Shown here: piece after piece, positions 34,638 through 43,790 of the stretch
How positions within the stretch are numbered: the stretch's first letter is position 1
Layout of the letters: each line of letters opens with the position of its first letter
From: an uncultured Selenomonadales bacterium
GTDB taxonomy: Bacteria > Bacillota > Negativicutes > Acidaminococcales > Acidaminococcaceae
DNA: 64,000 nt
NCBI GenBank assembly: GCA_900315345.1
Contig: OMYP01000007.1
Span: forward strand, 124,001-188,000
Direction of reading: 5' to 3'
Notes under the pieces: generated by a model
Told to the model about the DNA's origin: nothing
What the model saw: only the letters and a program-made list of their open reading frames with translations
Databases searched by the model: none
Made by a program: the position numbers and the translations under genes

Positions 34638-36176
34638 TTATTCAGCCGGTTTTTCCATGGAGCCGGTCTCTTCGAACCATTTGTAAACGTCAAACGCTTC
34701 AGACAGGATATGCGGGGTCTGGCTGTTGCCGCATTTCTCGCATGCTCTCTTGAAGTAGTCGTACAGGTACGGCTGATATTTCGGGTTAGCGATCTGATCG
34801 ATGATGATCGGAGCTTTTTCTTTCGGGGTCAGGCCGCGCAGGTCGGCAACGCCGCGTTCGGAAACGATAACGTCAACGTCCAGGGTTGCATGGTCGATAT
34901 GGCTGCAGAACGGAACAACAGAGCTGATCTTGCCGCCCTTTGCCAGGGAGTTGGTGAAGAATACGGTCAGATAGCCGTTACGCGCGAAGTCGCCGGAACC
35001 GCCAACACCGTTCATCAGCTTGGTGCCGCATATGTGGGTGGAGTTTACGTTGCCGTAAATATCAACTTCGATAGCAGTGTTCATAGCGATTACGCCGATA
35101 CGACGGGCAACTTCCGGGCTGTTGGAAATTTCCTGCGGACGGAGCAGCAGATATTTCTTATAGAAATCAACGTTTTCGTAGAATTTCTTCTGGCATTCCG
35201 GAGACGGAGTCAGAGCGGTACCGGAAGCAACACGGAGCTTGCCGGCGTCGATCAGGTCGAACATGCCGTCCTGGATTACTTCGGTATAAACGGTCAGGTC
35301 TTTGAAGTCAGAGTTAACCAGACCATTGATAACCGCGTTGGCTACGGAGCCTACGCCGGACTGTAAGGGCAGCAGGTTCTGGGGCAGACGGCCTTCCTTA
35401 ACTTCGTTCTTCAGGAAGTTAACCAGGTTCTGGCCCATATGTTTTGCGTCTTCGTCGATTTCGCCCAGAGGACGAACTTTATCGGTGATATCGCAGGGAA
35501 CAACGGCTACGATCTTATCCAGGTCGCAGGGGATATAGGGAGTACCGATACGGTCTTCCGGTCTTTCGATAGGAATCGGTTTACGGTTCGGAGGATCCAG
35601 AGGAACATAGGAGTCATGCATGCCTTCCAGGGCTACCGGCTGGGTGGTGTTAACTTCTACGATTACTTTCGGAGCGGTAGCTACATAAGAGGAGCTGTTG
35701 CCCATGGAGGTGGTGGGGATCAGACCTACTTTGCCATCGCCCAGGTCGTTGATCTTGCACACTTCAACGATAGCGAAGTCAATTTTTTTGCGGTCAGCCA
35801 TGAAGCCGTAACGGGCCATCTGTGCAAAATGGGACAGATGGATGTCAGCATAGCGAACTTTGCCCGCATTGATAGCTTTACGCAGGGTAGCATTGGTCTG
35901 GTAAGGCAGACGGCGGTCCATGCAGCCGGCCTCAACCATGGCAGCGTCGATTTCCGGACCTACAGACGCGCCGGTCCAAACATTAACTTTAAAGGGAGTT
36001 TTCTTTGCTTTTTCAGCCAGAGCCAGAGGAACCGCTTTCGGATAGCCGGACGGAGTAAAGCCGCTGACGCCCAGGCAGTCACCGTCTTTAATCATTTCCG
36101 CAGCTTCTTCAGCAGTTTTAAATTTGCAAACTACTGACTCACACACACGATCTTTGATGTCTTCAAAACCTACCAT
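34638..36176 (-). CDS. Propionyl-CoA:succinate CoA-transferase (acetyl-CoA hydrolase/transferase family)
   Basis: The 512-residue enzyme most likely moves CoA from propionyl-CoA to succinate, closing the cycle of succinate fermentation. The protein is full length for the family; the catalytic Glu lies in AIEVDIYGNVNSTH, followed by GVGGSGDFARNGYL which builds the oxyanion/CoA site. The start at 36176 (MVGFEDIKDRV) has AAGGAGG eleven bases upstream; a reading to 36254 would include non-coding leader. It is the first gene of the propionate operon, downstream of an extended -10 promoter at 36327. Succinate as acceptor is inferred from the operon; acetate is possible. Confidence 0.9.
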   Translation of the reverse strand: MVGFEDIKDRVCESVVCKFKTAEEAAEMIKDGDCLGVSGFTPSGYPKAVPLALAEKAKKTPFKVNVWTGASVGPEIDAAMVEAGCMDRRLPYQTNATLRKAINAGKVRYADIHLSHFAQMARYGFMADRKKIDFAIVEVCKINDLGDGKVGLIPTTSMGNSSSYVATAPKVIVEVNTTQPVALEGMHDSYVPLDPPNRKPIPIERPEDRIGTPYIPCDLDKIVAVVPCDITDKVRPLGEIDEDAKHMGQNLVNFLKNEVKEGRLPQNLLPLQSGVGSVANAVINGLVNSDFKDLTVYTEVIQDGMFDLIDAGKLRVASGTALTPSPECQKKFYENVDFYKKYLLLRPQEISNSPEVARRIGVIAMNTAIEVDIYGNVNSTHICGTKLMNGVGGSGDFARNGYLTVFFTNSLAKGGKISSVVPFCSHIDHATLDVDVIVSERGVADLRGLTPKEKAPIIIDQIANPKYQPYLYDYFKRACEKCGNSQTPHILSEAFDVYKWFEETGSMEKPAE

Positions 36177-36326
36177 AATTTTACCTTCCTCCTTAAATAT
36201 ATTATGAGAAATTTTCCGCGGCTTGCCGCGGGTAAAACAAACTTGGTTCCGCAAACCCCGTATCTAAATTTACGGAAACAAGGATTTGCCGGTTCAGCAA
36301 AATGAAAACCTTTTGCATTCACAGCT

Positions 36327-36338
36327 ATTATAGCACAA
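36327..36338 (-). promoter_or_regulatory. Extended -10 promoter of the propionate operon
   Basis: The minus strand reads TGTGCTATAAT with TATAAT at 36327-36332 and no clear -35. The leader is about 145 bases. Confidence 0.6.
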
Positions 36339-36397
36339 AAGAAATAAAAAAGCGAATACATTATACAAAAAAATAAAACAAAACCTGTTTATGTGCA

Positions 36398-37720
36398 TCA
36401 CTGTCCGGAAATATAACTGTTATAATTCCAGTTCAGCACAAGAAGGGCATTTAAAACCCAGAACAGGCTCCCCAGCCTGACATTAAACAGGACATGGTCG
36501 CCGATGCCTCCTATGGCAATCCCAAGGCTCATGAGCAGATAACCGACGGAAAATGCTTTTATCCACAAAAATTCCGTTCGCCTTACCAGTTTAACTGCCA
36601 TAATAACCAGCATCAGCCAGGCACACAGGAAAAGAATGAGCCCGGGCACCCCAAGTTCGGCGGCAATGTTCAGAAACAAATTGTGGCAATGATACATGAT
36701 TACATCGGGATTTTTAAAGTAGTAATCATACTCCGGAAAAATGTAGCGGTAATTATACCATCCGATTCCCAGGGGATGGTCTTCCACAATAGCCCCTGCT
36801 ATTTCCAGATAGGCCAGACGCATGGCCGCGGAAGAATCCTGGGATACATGCCGCAGGGTCTCAAGGCGCTGCCATATGGCCGGACCGGCCAGCGCCGCCC
36901 CTATCCCTGCCACACCCAGCAGATAATAAAAACCCTTACGGTAAAAAAGCAGGACAAAAGCTATTATCTCTGCCGCCATGGCAATCCAGAACCCCCGGGA
37001 AAAGGTAAAGGCCTGGCACAGAAGCACCAGCAACAGGAACCCGAACAGGATCCATCGCTTCCGGGAATTCTTTTCCACACTGATATAACCCATCACATAA
37101 GCAGCCACAATACACAAATATCCGGCAAAAATATTAGGATTTTCCCATGTGGAATAAATCCGGTTTCTGAGCAGCGGGTTGGCCTCCCGATCTACCCAGA
37201 GGGCATCTGTGGCGCCGCCAAAATAATGCTGCCCGATTCCAATTAAGACAGATATAACTGCGATCCATTCCAGCACACGCAAAATCCTGACAGGGAAAGG
37301 CTGCCTTGCAAAAACCTTCCAAAAAGGAAGGCCCGGTTCATAAGGAAGTGGTTTGTCAAACAGGCCCCTTCCCGCAAAACAGTTCCCGAAGCGGGTCATA
37401 AGCCATACAATCGCTGTATACTGCCCCACCACATAAACAAAGTTGAATGTACATGCAAATTTTTCTGTAACCAGCGGATTATGCAGGGAAAGATATCCGA
37501 GACCCAGCAGAAGGAACAGATTCCATTTCAAATAAGAGGGCCAGATCCGCATCTTAGATACATTCCGTTCTTTCCATGCAGTCCACAGGCCCGTCAGAAA
37601 CATCGCCAGGATAGCGATGCCGAGCAATGTCTGATCTACTGCAATACAGGCAACTGTCAGCAGCAGTCCCCACTGCATTTTTTCATATTCTTTTGCCGGT
37701 AGTCCCTTATTTCCCAACAT
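36398..37720 (-). CDS. O-antigen ligase-like (Wzy/WaaL family) membrane protein
   Basis: The 440-residue protein has about eleven to twelve hydrophobic segments and a large outside loop with the pattern AMRLAYLEIAGAIVEDHPLGIGWYNYRYIFPEYD followed by YHCHNLFLNIAAELGVPGLILF, the Wzy_C signature of O-antigen ligases and polymerases. It would join or extend surface polysaccharide on the outer leaflet of the inner membrane, fitting a diderm cell. The start at 37720 has only a weak upstream site; 37678 is an alternative. It is the last gene of the valS-folC-ligase series on this strand. No terminator was seen downstream. Confidence 0.82.
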   Translation of the reverse strand: MLGNKGLPAKEYEKMQWGLLLTVACIAVDQTLLGIAILAMFLTGLWTAWKERNVSKMRIWPSYLKWNLFLLLGLGYLSLHNPLVTEKFACTFNFVYVVGQYTAIVWLMTRFGNCFAGRGLFDKPLPYEPGLPFWKVFARQPFPVRILRVLEWIAVISVLIGIGQHYFGGATDALWVDREANPLLRNRIYSTWENPNIFAGYLCIVAAYVMGYISVEKNSRKRWILFGFLLLVLLCQAFTFSRGFWIAMAAEIIAFVLLFYRKGFYYLLGVAGIGAALAGPAIWQRLETLRHVSQDSSAAMRLAYLEIAGAIVEDHPLGIGWYNYRYIFPEYDYYFKNPDVIMYHCHNLFLNIAAELGVPGLILFLCAWLMLVIMAVKLVRRTEFLWIKAFSVGYLLMSLGIAIGGIGDHVLFNVRLGSLFWVLNALLVLNWNYNSYISGQ

Positions 37721-37800
37721 TTTTCACACCCGGTTTTCATGAACCGCAAGCCGATATTGACAGAAAATCGGGACGCCGCCCCCGGGCAGTGTCCCTATTT

Positions 37801-39105
37801 TCATTCTTTCACAGCAATCTGTGCCGCATTTATCATTGTCTTAAACGTCCCTACAAGATAGAGAGAGCCGCACACGCAGACGACACCGTCAGAGCCGGCC
37901 TCTTTGCAGGCCGTTTCATATGCATGCAAGACGTCGTCCGCAGCCGTAGCCTGCCCTCCTATACGCTCTGCAAGATCCGCAGCCTCCGCTGCCCTCGGAC
38001 CATCATCGGCGCGAACCGTATAAACTGTATCCGAAGGTCGAAAAAGTATTTTTATTACTTCATCCACACTCTTATCGGCCATCATCCCGAAAACAAAATA
38101 ACGTTTTGCTGACGGGTAATACTTGTCCAGCGCCTTTCGAAGGGCTTCTGCCCCGTTGGGATTATGGGCCCCATCCAGTATCACATCCGGCGCGGATGCA
38201 ATCTTTTCCAGACGCCCGGGCCATTTTGTATGGGCCGCTCCCAGGTGAAGATGTTCCTCCGTTATACGGGGGTCCTGTTTTGAGACGATCTTTGCCGCAA
38301 CAATTGCAAGGGACGCATTTACGATCTGATGCTCTCCGGGTAATTGTATCATATACTCAGACTCATAGTTTTTCCCGGCCTGCAGGGTAAATTTCTGCCC
38401 ATCTATGGAACTTATTGTTTCCGTTCCTTTAAAAGAATATCCGTATTCATACAGCGGCGCCTGCTTCATGGCACTCATGACCCGAATCGGTCCCAGAGCA
38501 TTTCCTTCCGCCCCTGTTACCACAGGTATCTTTTCCTTTATGATGCCTGCCTTCTGAAGTGCAATTTCTTCAATCGTACTTCCCAGCACTTTCGTATGGT
38601 CCAGCGCTATGTTGGTTATAACGGAAACCAGCGGTTTAATTAAATTGGTAGAATCCCACAAGCCGCCAAGCCCCACTTCGATAACCGCATAGTCCACCTG
38701 ACGCAATGCAAAGTAATGGAAAGCAGCCGCCGTTAAAATTTCAAACTGGGTAGGCTGCTCACAGGCACCTTTTTGCACCAGATGTTCCGCAAAGTCACGT
38801 ACCCTGGTCAGGATTTCCGCAAATTCATCATCCGGGATTTCCTTTTCGTTGATTTGGATGCGCTCATTATAACGGACCAGGTGTGGGGATGTAAACTTCC
38901 CCACACGCAGCCCCGCTTCCATCAAAATTGTGGAAATCATGGTGGTGACGCTGCCTTTACCATTGGTGCCCGCCACATGTACGGTTTTGATCTGGTTTTC
39001 GGGATGACCCAGAACAAACAGCAACTGTTGGATCCGGTCCATTCCCAGCCGGATGCCGAACTGGCCCAGGCTGTCAAGATATTGCAAGCTTTCCTGATAA
39101 TTCAT
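37801..39105 (-). CDS. folC: Folylpolyglutamate synthase / dihydrofolate synthase
   Basis: The 434-residue ligase adds glutamate to folates and may also make dihydrofolate. It has the P-loop VAGTNGKGSVTTM (about residues 42-54), the FTSPHLVRYNERIQIN motif and the C-terminal Mur ligase-like domain with DGAHNPNGAEALRKAL. It begins 13 bases downstream of the valS stop, so it is co-transcribed with valS. Confidence 0.93.
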   Translation of the reverse strand: MNYQESLQYLDSLGQFGIRLGMDRIQQLLFVLGHPENQIKTVHVAGTNGKGSVTTMISTILMEAGLRVGKFTSPHLVRYNERIQINEKEIPDDEFAEILTRVRDFAEHLVQKGACEQPTQFEILTAAAFHYFALRQVDYAVIEVGLGGLWDSTNLIKPLVSVITNIALDHTKVLGSTIEEIALQKAGIIKEKIPVVTGAEGNALGPIRVMSAMKQAPLYEYGYSFKGTETISSIDGQKFTLQAGKNYESEYMIQLPGEHQIVNASLAIVAAKIVSKQDPRITEEHLHLGAAHTKWPGRLEKIASAPDVILDGAHNPNGAEALRKALDKYYPSAKRYFVFGMMADKSVDEVIKILFRPSDTVYTVRADDGPRAAEAADLAERIGGQATAADDVLHAYETACKEAGSDGVVCVCGSLYLVGTFKTMINAAQIAVKE

Positions 39106-39117
39106 ATTATTTCTGCC

Positions 39118-41769
39118 TTAAATGGTTTTCAGATAGGCCAGGCGCTCTTCGATGGCTTTGATTTTCGCTGCAAACTCATCTGCTTTGGCCTGTTCCTTTT
39201 CCACGACTTCCTTCGGCGCCTTGGCCAGGAATCCCTGGTTCTGCAGTTTACCGCTTACCCGTTTCATTTCCTTCTGCAGTCCGGCCAGTTCTTTGTTCAG
39301 ACGTGCCGTCTCCGCTTCCACGTCGATAAGGCCTTTCAGCGGCAGATACACCTCTACTCCTGCGTTAACGGAAGCCATGGCGTTTTCCGGTTTGGAAGAA
39401 TCCAGAGGCAGCAGATCCAATTTATCCACATTGGCCAGCTGATGGATATAGGAAGCGTTTTCCGTGAGCACAGCTTGCAGCTCATCGGACACCAGCAGGA
39501 TAGCGGGAACTTTTTTACCCGGGTTGGCATTGACCTGGGCCCGCATCTCACGGATGGATTTAATGGCGTCCATAACAGCGCCCATTCCTTTTTCCGCAGT
39601 CTTATCCTGCATGGCCGGATCAGCCTTCGGCCAGGGGCTGATCATGATGCTTTCGCAGTCATGGGGCAGCGCCTGATAAATTTCTTCCGTAATAAACGGC
39701 ATGTAGGGATGCAACAGCTTCATAGCGCCGGTCAGCACGGTAACCAGCACCTGCTGGGCCGTTGCCCGGGCCTCCTCCCCTGATTTTCCGTACAATCTGG
39801 GTTTGGCCAGTTCAATATACCAGTCGCAGATCTCGCCCCAGATAAAATCGTAAATCGCGCGGCCGGCTTCCCCTAATTCAAACCGGTCCAACAGGGAAGT
39901 AACGTCTTCCGCTACGTCCTGCATCCGGGAAAGGATCCACTTATCCGCCAGTTCATAGGGAGCCCGTTTCGCATCCGCCTGATAACCTTCCAGGTTCATC
40001 AGGGCGAAACGGGATGCGTTCCATATTTTATTGGCAAAATTCCGGGTGGCTTCCAGGCGGCTCCAGTAGAACCGCATATCATTACCCGGGGTATTACCGG
40101 TAATCAGCATGAAGCGCAGGGTATCGCAGCCATACTGTTCAATGACCTGCAGGGGATCGATGCCGTTGCCCAGGGATTTACTCATTTTCCGTCCCTGTTC
40201 GTCACGGACCAGACCGTGGATGAATACCCTTTCAAAAGGAATATCCTTCATAAATTCCATGCCCATGATCAGCATGCGGGCTACCCAGAAGAAAATGATG
40301 TCATAACCGGTCACCAGGACACTGGTGGGATAGAACTGTTTCAGCGTTTCCGTTTTGTCAGGCCAGCCCATAATGGAGAAAGGCCACAGGGCGGAACTGA
40401 ACCAGGTGTCCAGGGCGTCTTCGTCCTGATGTACATGCCCTCCGCATTTCGGGCACTTGTCCAGATCGGTCCGGGATGCAATCTCGGCGCCACAGTCATC
40501 GCAGTACCAGACAGGGATCCGGTGCCCCCACCAGATCTGACGGCTGATACACCAGTCGTGCATGTTTTCCATCCAGCCCAGATAGTTCTTTGTAAAGCGT
40601 TCCGGAACAAATTTGGTCCGTCCGTCTTTTACACAGTCCGTGGCAGCTTTCAGCAGCGGCTCCATCTTTACGAACCACTGGGTGGAGATCAGGGCTTCGA
40701 TAGGTTCACCGCAGCGCTGGCAATGGCCTACAGAATGGGGGCAGTCTTCAATTTTTACCAAAAGGCCCAGCGCGTCCAGGTCTTTGACAATGTTTTTGCG
40801 GCATTCATACCGCTCCTGCCCTTCATAAGGTCCGGCTTCCTTTGTCATCCTGCCGTCTTTGTCAATGACAACGATAGCTTCCAGACTCTGCCGCAGGCTC
40901 ATTTCATAGTCGTTAGGGTCATGGGCCGGGGTAATCTTAACGGCGCCGGTACCGAACTCCGTATCTACATAATCATCCGCAATGATGGGAATCTCCCGGT
41001 TCATGATGGGCAGCAGGATCTTTTCCCCTACCAGTTTCCCGTACCGTTCATCCTTCGGGTTCACTGCTACCGCCGTATCGCCGGGAATGGTCTCCGGACG
41101 GGTAGTGGCAATAGTCAGATATTCCCCTTCATGTCCGATGATAGGATAATTGATATACCACAGATGTCCCGCGTCATCCTTATGCTCTACTTCGATATCG
41201 CTTAACGCGGTATTGCAGTTTACACACCAGTTGGTAATACGGGTACCGCGATAGATCAGTCCCTTTTCATACAGGGCCACAAAAACTTCCCGAACGGCAC
41301 GGGAACAGCCTTCGTCCAGGGTAAAACGGATCCGGTCCCAGTCGCAGGAAATGCCCAGGCATTTCAGCTGGTCGATGATCCGGTTGCTGTACTGTTCTTT
41401 CCATTCCCAGACCCTCTTCAGGAATTCTTCCCGGCCCAAGTCGTAACGGGTCAGCCCTTCATTCTTTTTGATCTCTTCTTCTACTTTAATTTGCGTTGCC
41501 AGGCCCGCATGGTCGTAGCCCGGGAACCAGACGGTATTGTCCCCCATCATCCGGTGCCAGCGGATCAGAATATCCTGCAGTGTATTGTCCAGGGCATGGC
41601 CCATGTGCAATTGCCCCGTAATATTGGGGGGCGGGATTACAATTGTAAAAGGTTTTTTGTCCGGATCCGGTTCCGCATGAAAGAATTTGTTTTCTTCCCA
41701 GAACTGATACCATTTTTTCTCTACGATCGCAGGATCGTATGTTTTAGGGATGTTGTGCTCTTCTGCCAT
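39118..41769 (-). CDS. valS: Valyl-tRNA synthetase
   Basis: The 883-residue class I synthetase charges tRNA-Val and edits mischarged threonine. The HIGH motif is HMGH at 55-58, the KMSKS motif is present in GRKMSKSLGNG, and the zinc-type Cys clusters (WCVNCN, CDDCG...CPKCGG) are visible, as is the C-terminal coiled-coil arm (LNKELAGLQKEMKRVSGKLQN). The start has AGGAGG upstream. Expression is set by a T-box leader directly upstream. Confidence 0.97.
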   Translation of the reverse strand: MAEEHNIPKTYDPAIVEKKWYQFWEENKFFHAEPDPDKKPFTIVIPPPNITGQLHMGHALDNTLQDILIRWHRMMGDNTVWFPGYDHAGLATQIKVEEEIKKNEGLTRYDLGREEFLKRVWEWKEQYSNRIIDQLKCLGISCDWDRIRFTLDEGCSRAVREVFVALYEKGLIYRGTRITNWCVNCNTALSDIEVEHKDDAGHLWYINYPIIGHEGEYLTIATTRPETIPGDTAVAVNPKDERYGKLVGEKILLPIMNREIPIIADDYVDTEFGTGAVKITPAHDPNDYEMSLRQSLEAIVVIDKDGRMTKEAGPYEGQERYECRKNIVKDLDALGLLVKIEDCPHSVGHCQRCGEPIEALISTQWFVKMEPLLKAATDCVKDGRTKFVPERFTKNYLGWMENMHDWCISRQIWWGHRIPVWYCDDCGAEIASRTDLDKCPKCGGHVHQDEDALDTWFSSALWPFSIMGWPDKTETLKQFYPTSVLVTGYDIIFFWVARMLIMGMEFMKDIPFERVFIHGLVRDEQGRKMSKSLGNGIDPLQVIEQYGCDTLRFMLITGNTPGNDMRFYWSRLEATRNFANKIWNASRFALMNLEGYQADAKRAPYELADKWILSRMQDVAEDVTSLLDRFELGEAGRAIYDFIWGEICDWYIELAKPRLYGKSGEEARATAQQVLVTVLTGAMKLLHPYMPFITEEIYQALPHDCESIMISPWPKADPAMQDKTAEKGMGAVMDAIKSIREMRAQVNANPGKKVPAILLVSDELQAVLTENASYIHQLANVDKLDLLPLDSSKPENAMASVNAGVEVYLPLKGLIDVEAETARLNKELAGLQKEMKRVSGKLQNQGFLAKAPKEVVEKEQAKADEFAAKIKAIEERLAYLKTI

Positions 41770-41792
41770 TTTTTCCTCCTGAAAATAAAAAA

Positions 41793-42062
41793 TCCTGCTG
41801 CATTTCTGCAGCAGGACGAATTACCGCGGTACCACCTGCATTCTTTACTGTATAATCCTGAGTAAAGCTCTTCATTTCCACATAACGCGTGTCCCGGAAA
41901 GGCTTACGCATATGAATGGCAGTTCCTCCCTCCACACTTCAGCCTTTCAGCTCCAGGGCTACCTTCCGACATTCCGGCCAGGCGATTCCCACCATTCTCG
42001 CCCTCTCTTCCGGTCTTCCTGCCGTACTCCTCCCATTCACAGCTTTTCATTTAAAATTGTAC
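41793..42062 (-). promoter_or_regulatory. T-box riboswitch leader of valS
   Basis: On the minus strand the T-box core AGGTGGTACCGCGG lies at 41824-41837, and the terminator stem TCCTGCTGCA/TGCAGCAGGA (41793-41802 with 41807-41816) with a T-run follows. Stem I is closed by GAATGG/CCATTC (42033-42038 with 41914-41919). A GTG triplet (41935-41937) follows GAA opposite AGTA, a possible Val specifier. Uncharged tRNA-Val would favour read-through into valS and folC. Confidence 0.9.
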
Positions 42063-42068
42063 CTGTTT

Positions 42069-42097
42069 AGTTTATCAACCGATGACTTCACTGTCAA
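42069..42097 (-). promoter_or_regulatory. Promoter of the valS T-box operon
   Basis: TTGACA (42092-42097), 17 bases and TAAACT (42069-42074) on the minus strand. Confidence 0.75.
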
Positions 42098-42197
42098 GGA
42101 ATTTTTTCAAATTTTTCTTATTTACGCCAATGCCTTTGCCATGCGGCGAAGCCGATGCTAACTGGCGTTAGCCCATGTTAACCCCTGAAAATTCCTA

Positions 42198-42226
42198 TTG
42201 ACAATTTGATTTCATGGCCTTATCAT
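42198..42226 (+). promoter_or_regulatory. Promoter of the CDF exporter gene
   Basis: TTGACA (42198-42203), 17 bases and TATCAT (42221-42226). The leader to the start at 42411 is about 180 bases. Confidence 0.75.
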
Positions 42227-42287
42227 TGTCGTTAATATCCGGAAGGCATTCTATTTCCACTGCCTCTACCTGTATTTGCCTTTTACT

Positions 42288-42357
42288 GAAAAAGCGTCAG
42301 GCGCAAGAAGAAAACAGCCCGGCGCACGCTGCTTTTTCTCTCAGGTACTGGCAGCGT
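42288..42357 (+). promoter_or_regulatory. Attenuator-like leader of the CDF exporter gene
   Basis: GAAAAAGC (42288-42295) can pair with GCTTTTTC (42331-42338), a terminator-like stem with its own T-run. The segment ACGCTGC (42326-42332), partly in that stem, can instead pair with GCAGCGT (42351-42357). The two folds exclude each other. The ligand, if any, is unknown. Confidence 0.4.
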
Positions 42358-42410
42358 CCGGCGTACGCAGCATCATAAAACGCCCCAAACTTTTTAAGGA
42401 GTGTTTTTTT

Positions 42411-43400
42411 ATGAACAAATTGCACGTTACCTCTAATCGCGAAAACATTGCCATGCGTATTTCCTGGTACAGTATCGCCGTAAACGTTTTCCTGTCACTG
42501 GGGAAATTCGTGGCCGGTATTTTCGGCCATTCGGCAGCCATGGTTTCCGACGCCATCCATTCCGCCTCCGACGTATTCGCAACTTTTATCGTCATGGCCG
42601 GCATCAAGGTTTCCGGCCGGGCATCCGATGAGGATCACCAGTACGGCCACGAACGGTTGGAATGCGTGGCCTCCATCCTGCTGGCTGTAATTCTGGGACT
42701 GACCGGTTTGGGAATCGGTTACTCCGGCATTGATAAAATACTGAACCAGGACGCCTCTTCCCTTGCAGTTCCCACCTTTCTTCCGTTAGCTGCGGCAGTC
42801 GTATCCATCCTGGTAAAAGAAGCCATGTACTGGTACACCCGCCACTATGCCCTGCTTTTGGAATCCGACGCACTGATGGCAGATGCCTGGCATCACCGGA
42901 GCGACTCCCTTTCTTCTATCGGCAGCTTCATCGGCATTTTAGGCGCACGGCTGGGCTTTCCTGTGCTGGATCCCATCGCCAGCGTAGTAATCTGCCTGAT
43001 GATCCTGCAGGCCGGATACGAAATCTTTAAAGGCGCCATCGACAAGATGGTGGACAAAGCCTGTTCCAAAGAGGAAGAAGATGCTATGCGGGCGAAAGTA
43101 GAATCGATCCCCGGCGTTTATCATATCGACCTGCTGCACACCCGTCAGTTCGGCAACCGCATCTTTGTAGACGTAGAAGTCAGCGCTGATGACAGCCTGA
43201 CACTGCTGCAGTCCCATCAGATCGCCGAAAGCATCCACCATTCCATTGAACAGGATTTTCCTAACGTCAAGCACTGTATGGTACATATCAACCCCATAAG
43301 CGAGGTATCCCACGAATGCTTCAATCCGGGAATCCTTCGTACAAAAAACCAGGAACACGGGAACCAGTCAGTCAGGACAAAACAAAAGATAGTCATTTAA
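42411..43400 (+). CDS. Cation diffusion facilitator (CDF) metal exporter
   Basis: The 329-residue protein exports divalent metals in exchange for protons. It has six membrane segments and both CDF metal-site motifs: HSAAMVSDAIHSASD (about residues 39-53) in helix 2 and ADAWHHRSDSLSS in helix 5. A cytoplasmic C-terminal domain with CDF fold ends in KHCMVHINP. Metals may be Zn, Co, Mn or Fe. The start at 42411 has AAGGAG ten bases upstream, then an odd run of seven T directly before ATG; an upstream in-frame start at 42276 lies in the leader. The gene is alone on the plus strand, facing an opposed transcript from 43791-43819. Confidence 0.93.
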   Translation: MNKLHVTSNRENIAMRISWYSIAVNVFLSLGKFVAGIFGHSAAMVSDAIHSASDVFATFIVMAGIKVSGRASDEDHQYGHERLECVASILLAVILGLTGLGIGYSGIDKILNQDASSLAVPTFLPLAAAVVSILVKEAMYWYTRHYALLLESDALMADAWHHRSDSLSSIGSFIGILGARLGFPVLDPIASVVICLMILQAGYEIFKGAIDKMVDKACSKEEEDAMRAKVESIPGVYHIDLLHTRQFGNRIFVDVEVSADDSLTLLQSHQIAESIHHSIEQDFPNVKHCMVHINPISEVSHECFNPGILRTKNQEHGNQSVRTKQKIVI

Positions 43401-43427
43401 TCAGCGGTTCCTTAACAAAATAACGCA

Positions 43428-43468
43428 AATAAAAAACCCGCATGGTCCAGATGCGGGTTTTTTATTTG
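43428..43468 (+). terminator. Terminator of the CDF exporter gene
   Basis: AAAAAACCCGCAT pairs with ATGCGGGTTTTTT (43452-43464); both sides have T/A runs so it can act in both directions. Confidence 0.85.
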
Positions 43469-43569
43469 CAGCTGTGTCAAAAGGAGAAGGAGAAGGATGG
43501 GAATTTTGCTAAATGATTTGTGAATAGCAAACTAAACATATCAATAATATTTCGCCCTGCAAGTAAAAG

Positions 43570-43785
43570 GATAAGACCGTTCCTGCTTTCGCAACAACGG
43601 TCTTGATATCGTTCACTGGCGCCTCCCCACTCTCACCTAGAAAGGCACTTCATGTCAAACATCGCAACCCTGTCGCTCGCAGGTTAAGCACGGATGCTTA
43701 TACAGTCCGCCTTCCGGTTGTACGGTGACGGGATCACATCGGAATTGCACCGATTTAACGAACTGCACGAAATATTTATTTGATG
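43570..43785 (-). ncRNA. Orphan cobalamin-riboswitch-like RNA
   Basis: A transcript on the minus strand starts at a consensus promoter and contains a core resembling the B12 riboswitch: CGGTGCAATTCCG (within 43738-43755), the CCCGTCACCGTA segment, and a GGAAGGCGG segment, enclosed by CAGTTCG/CGGACTG. ACCTGC further on recalls the B12 box but is not a full match. It ends in a hairpin AAGACCGTT/AACGGTCTT (43573-43581 with 43596-43604). No gene on the minus strand follows; valS starts 1.7 kb away after its own promoter. Read-through would make antisense RNA to the CDF gene. Confidence 0.5.
43573..43604 (-). terminator. Terminator-like hairpin of the orphan riboswitch-like RNA
   Basis: AAGACCGTT (43573-43581) pairs with AACGGTCTT (43596-43604), followed on the minus strand by ATCCTTTTAC. 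Confidence 0.6.
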
Positions 43786-43790
43786 GTTTA

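Noticed and set aside
43491-43522. Short plus-strand frame after a purine-rich AAGGAGAAGGAGAAGG stretch
   Set aside because: The frame after the ATG has only a handful of codons and lies downstream of the CDF terminator; no evidence of expression.
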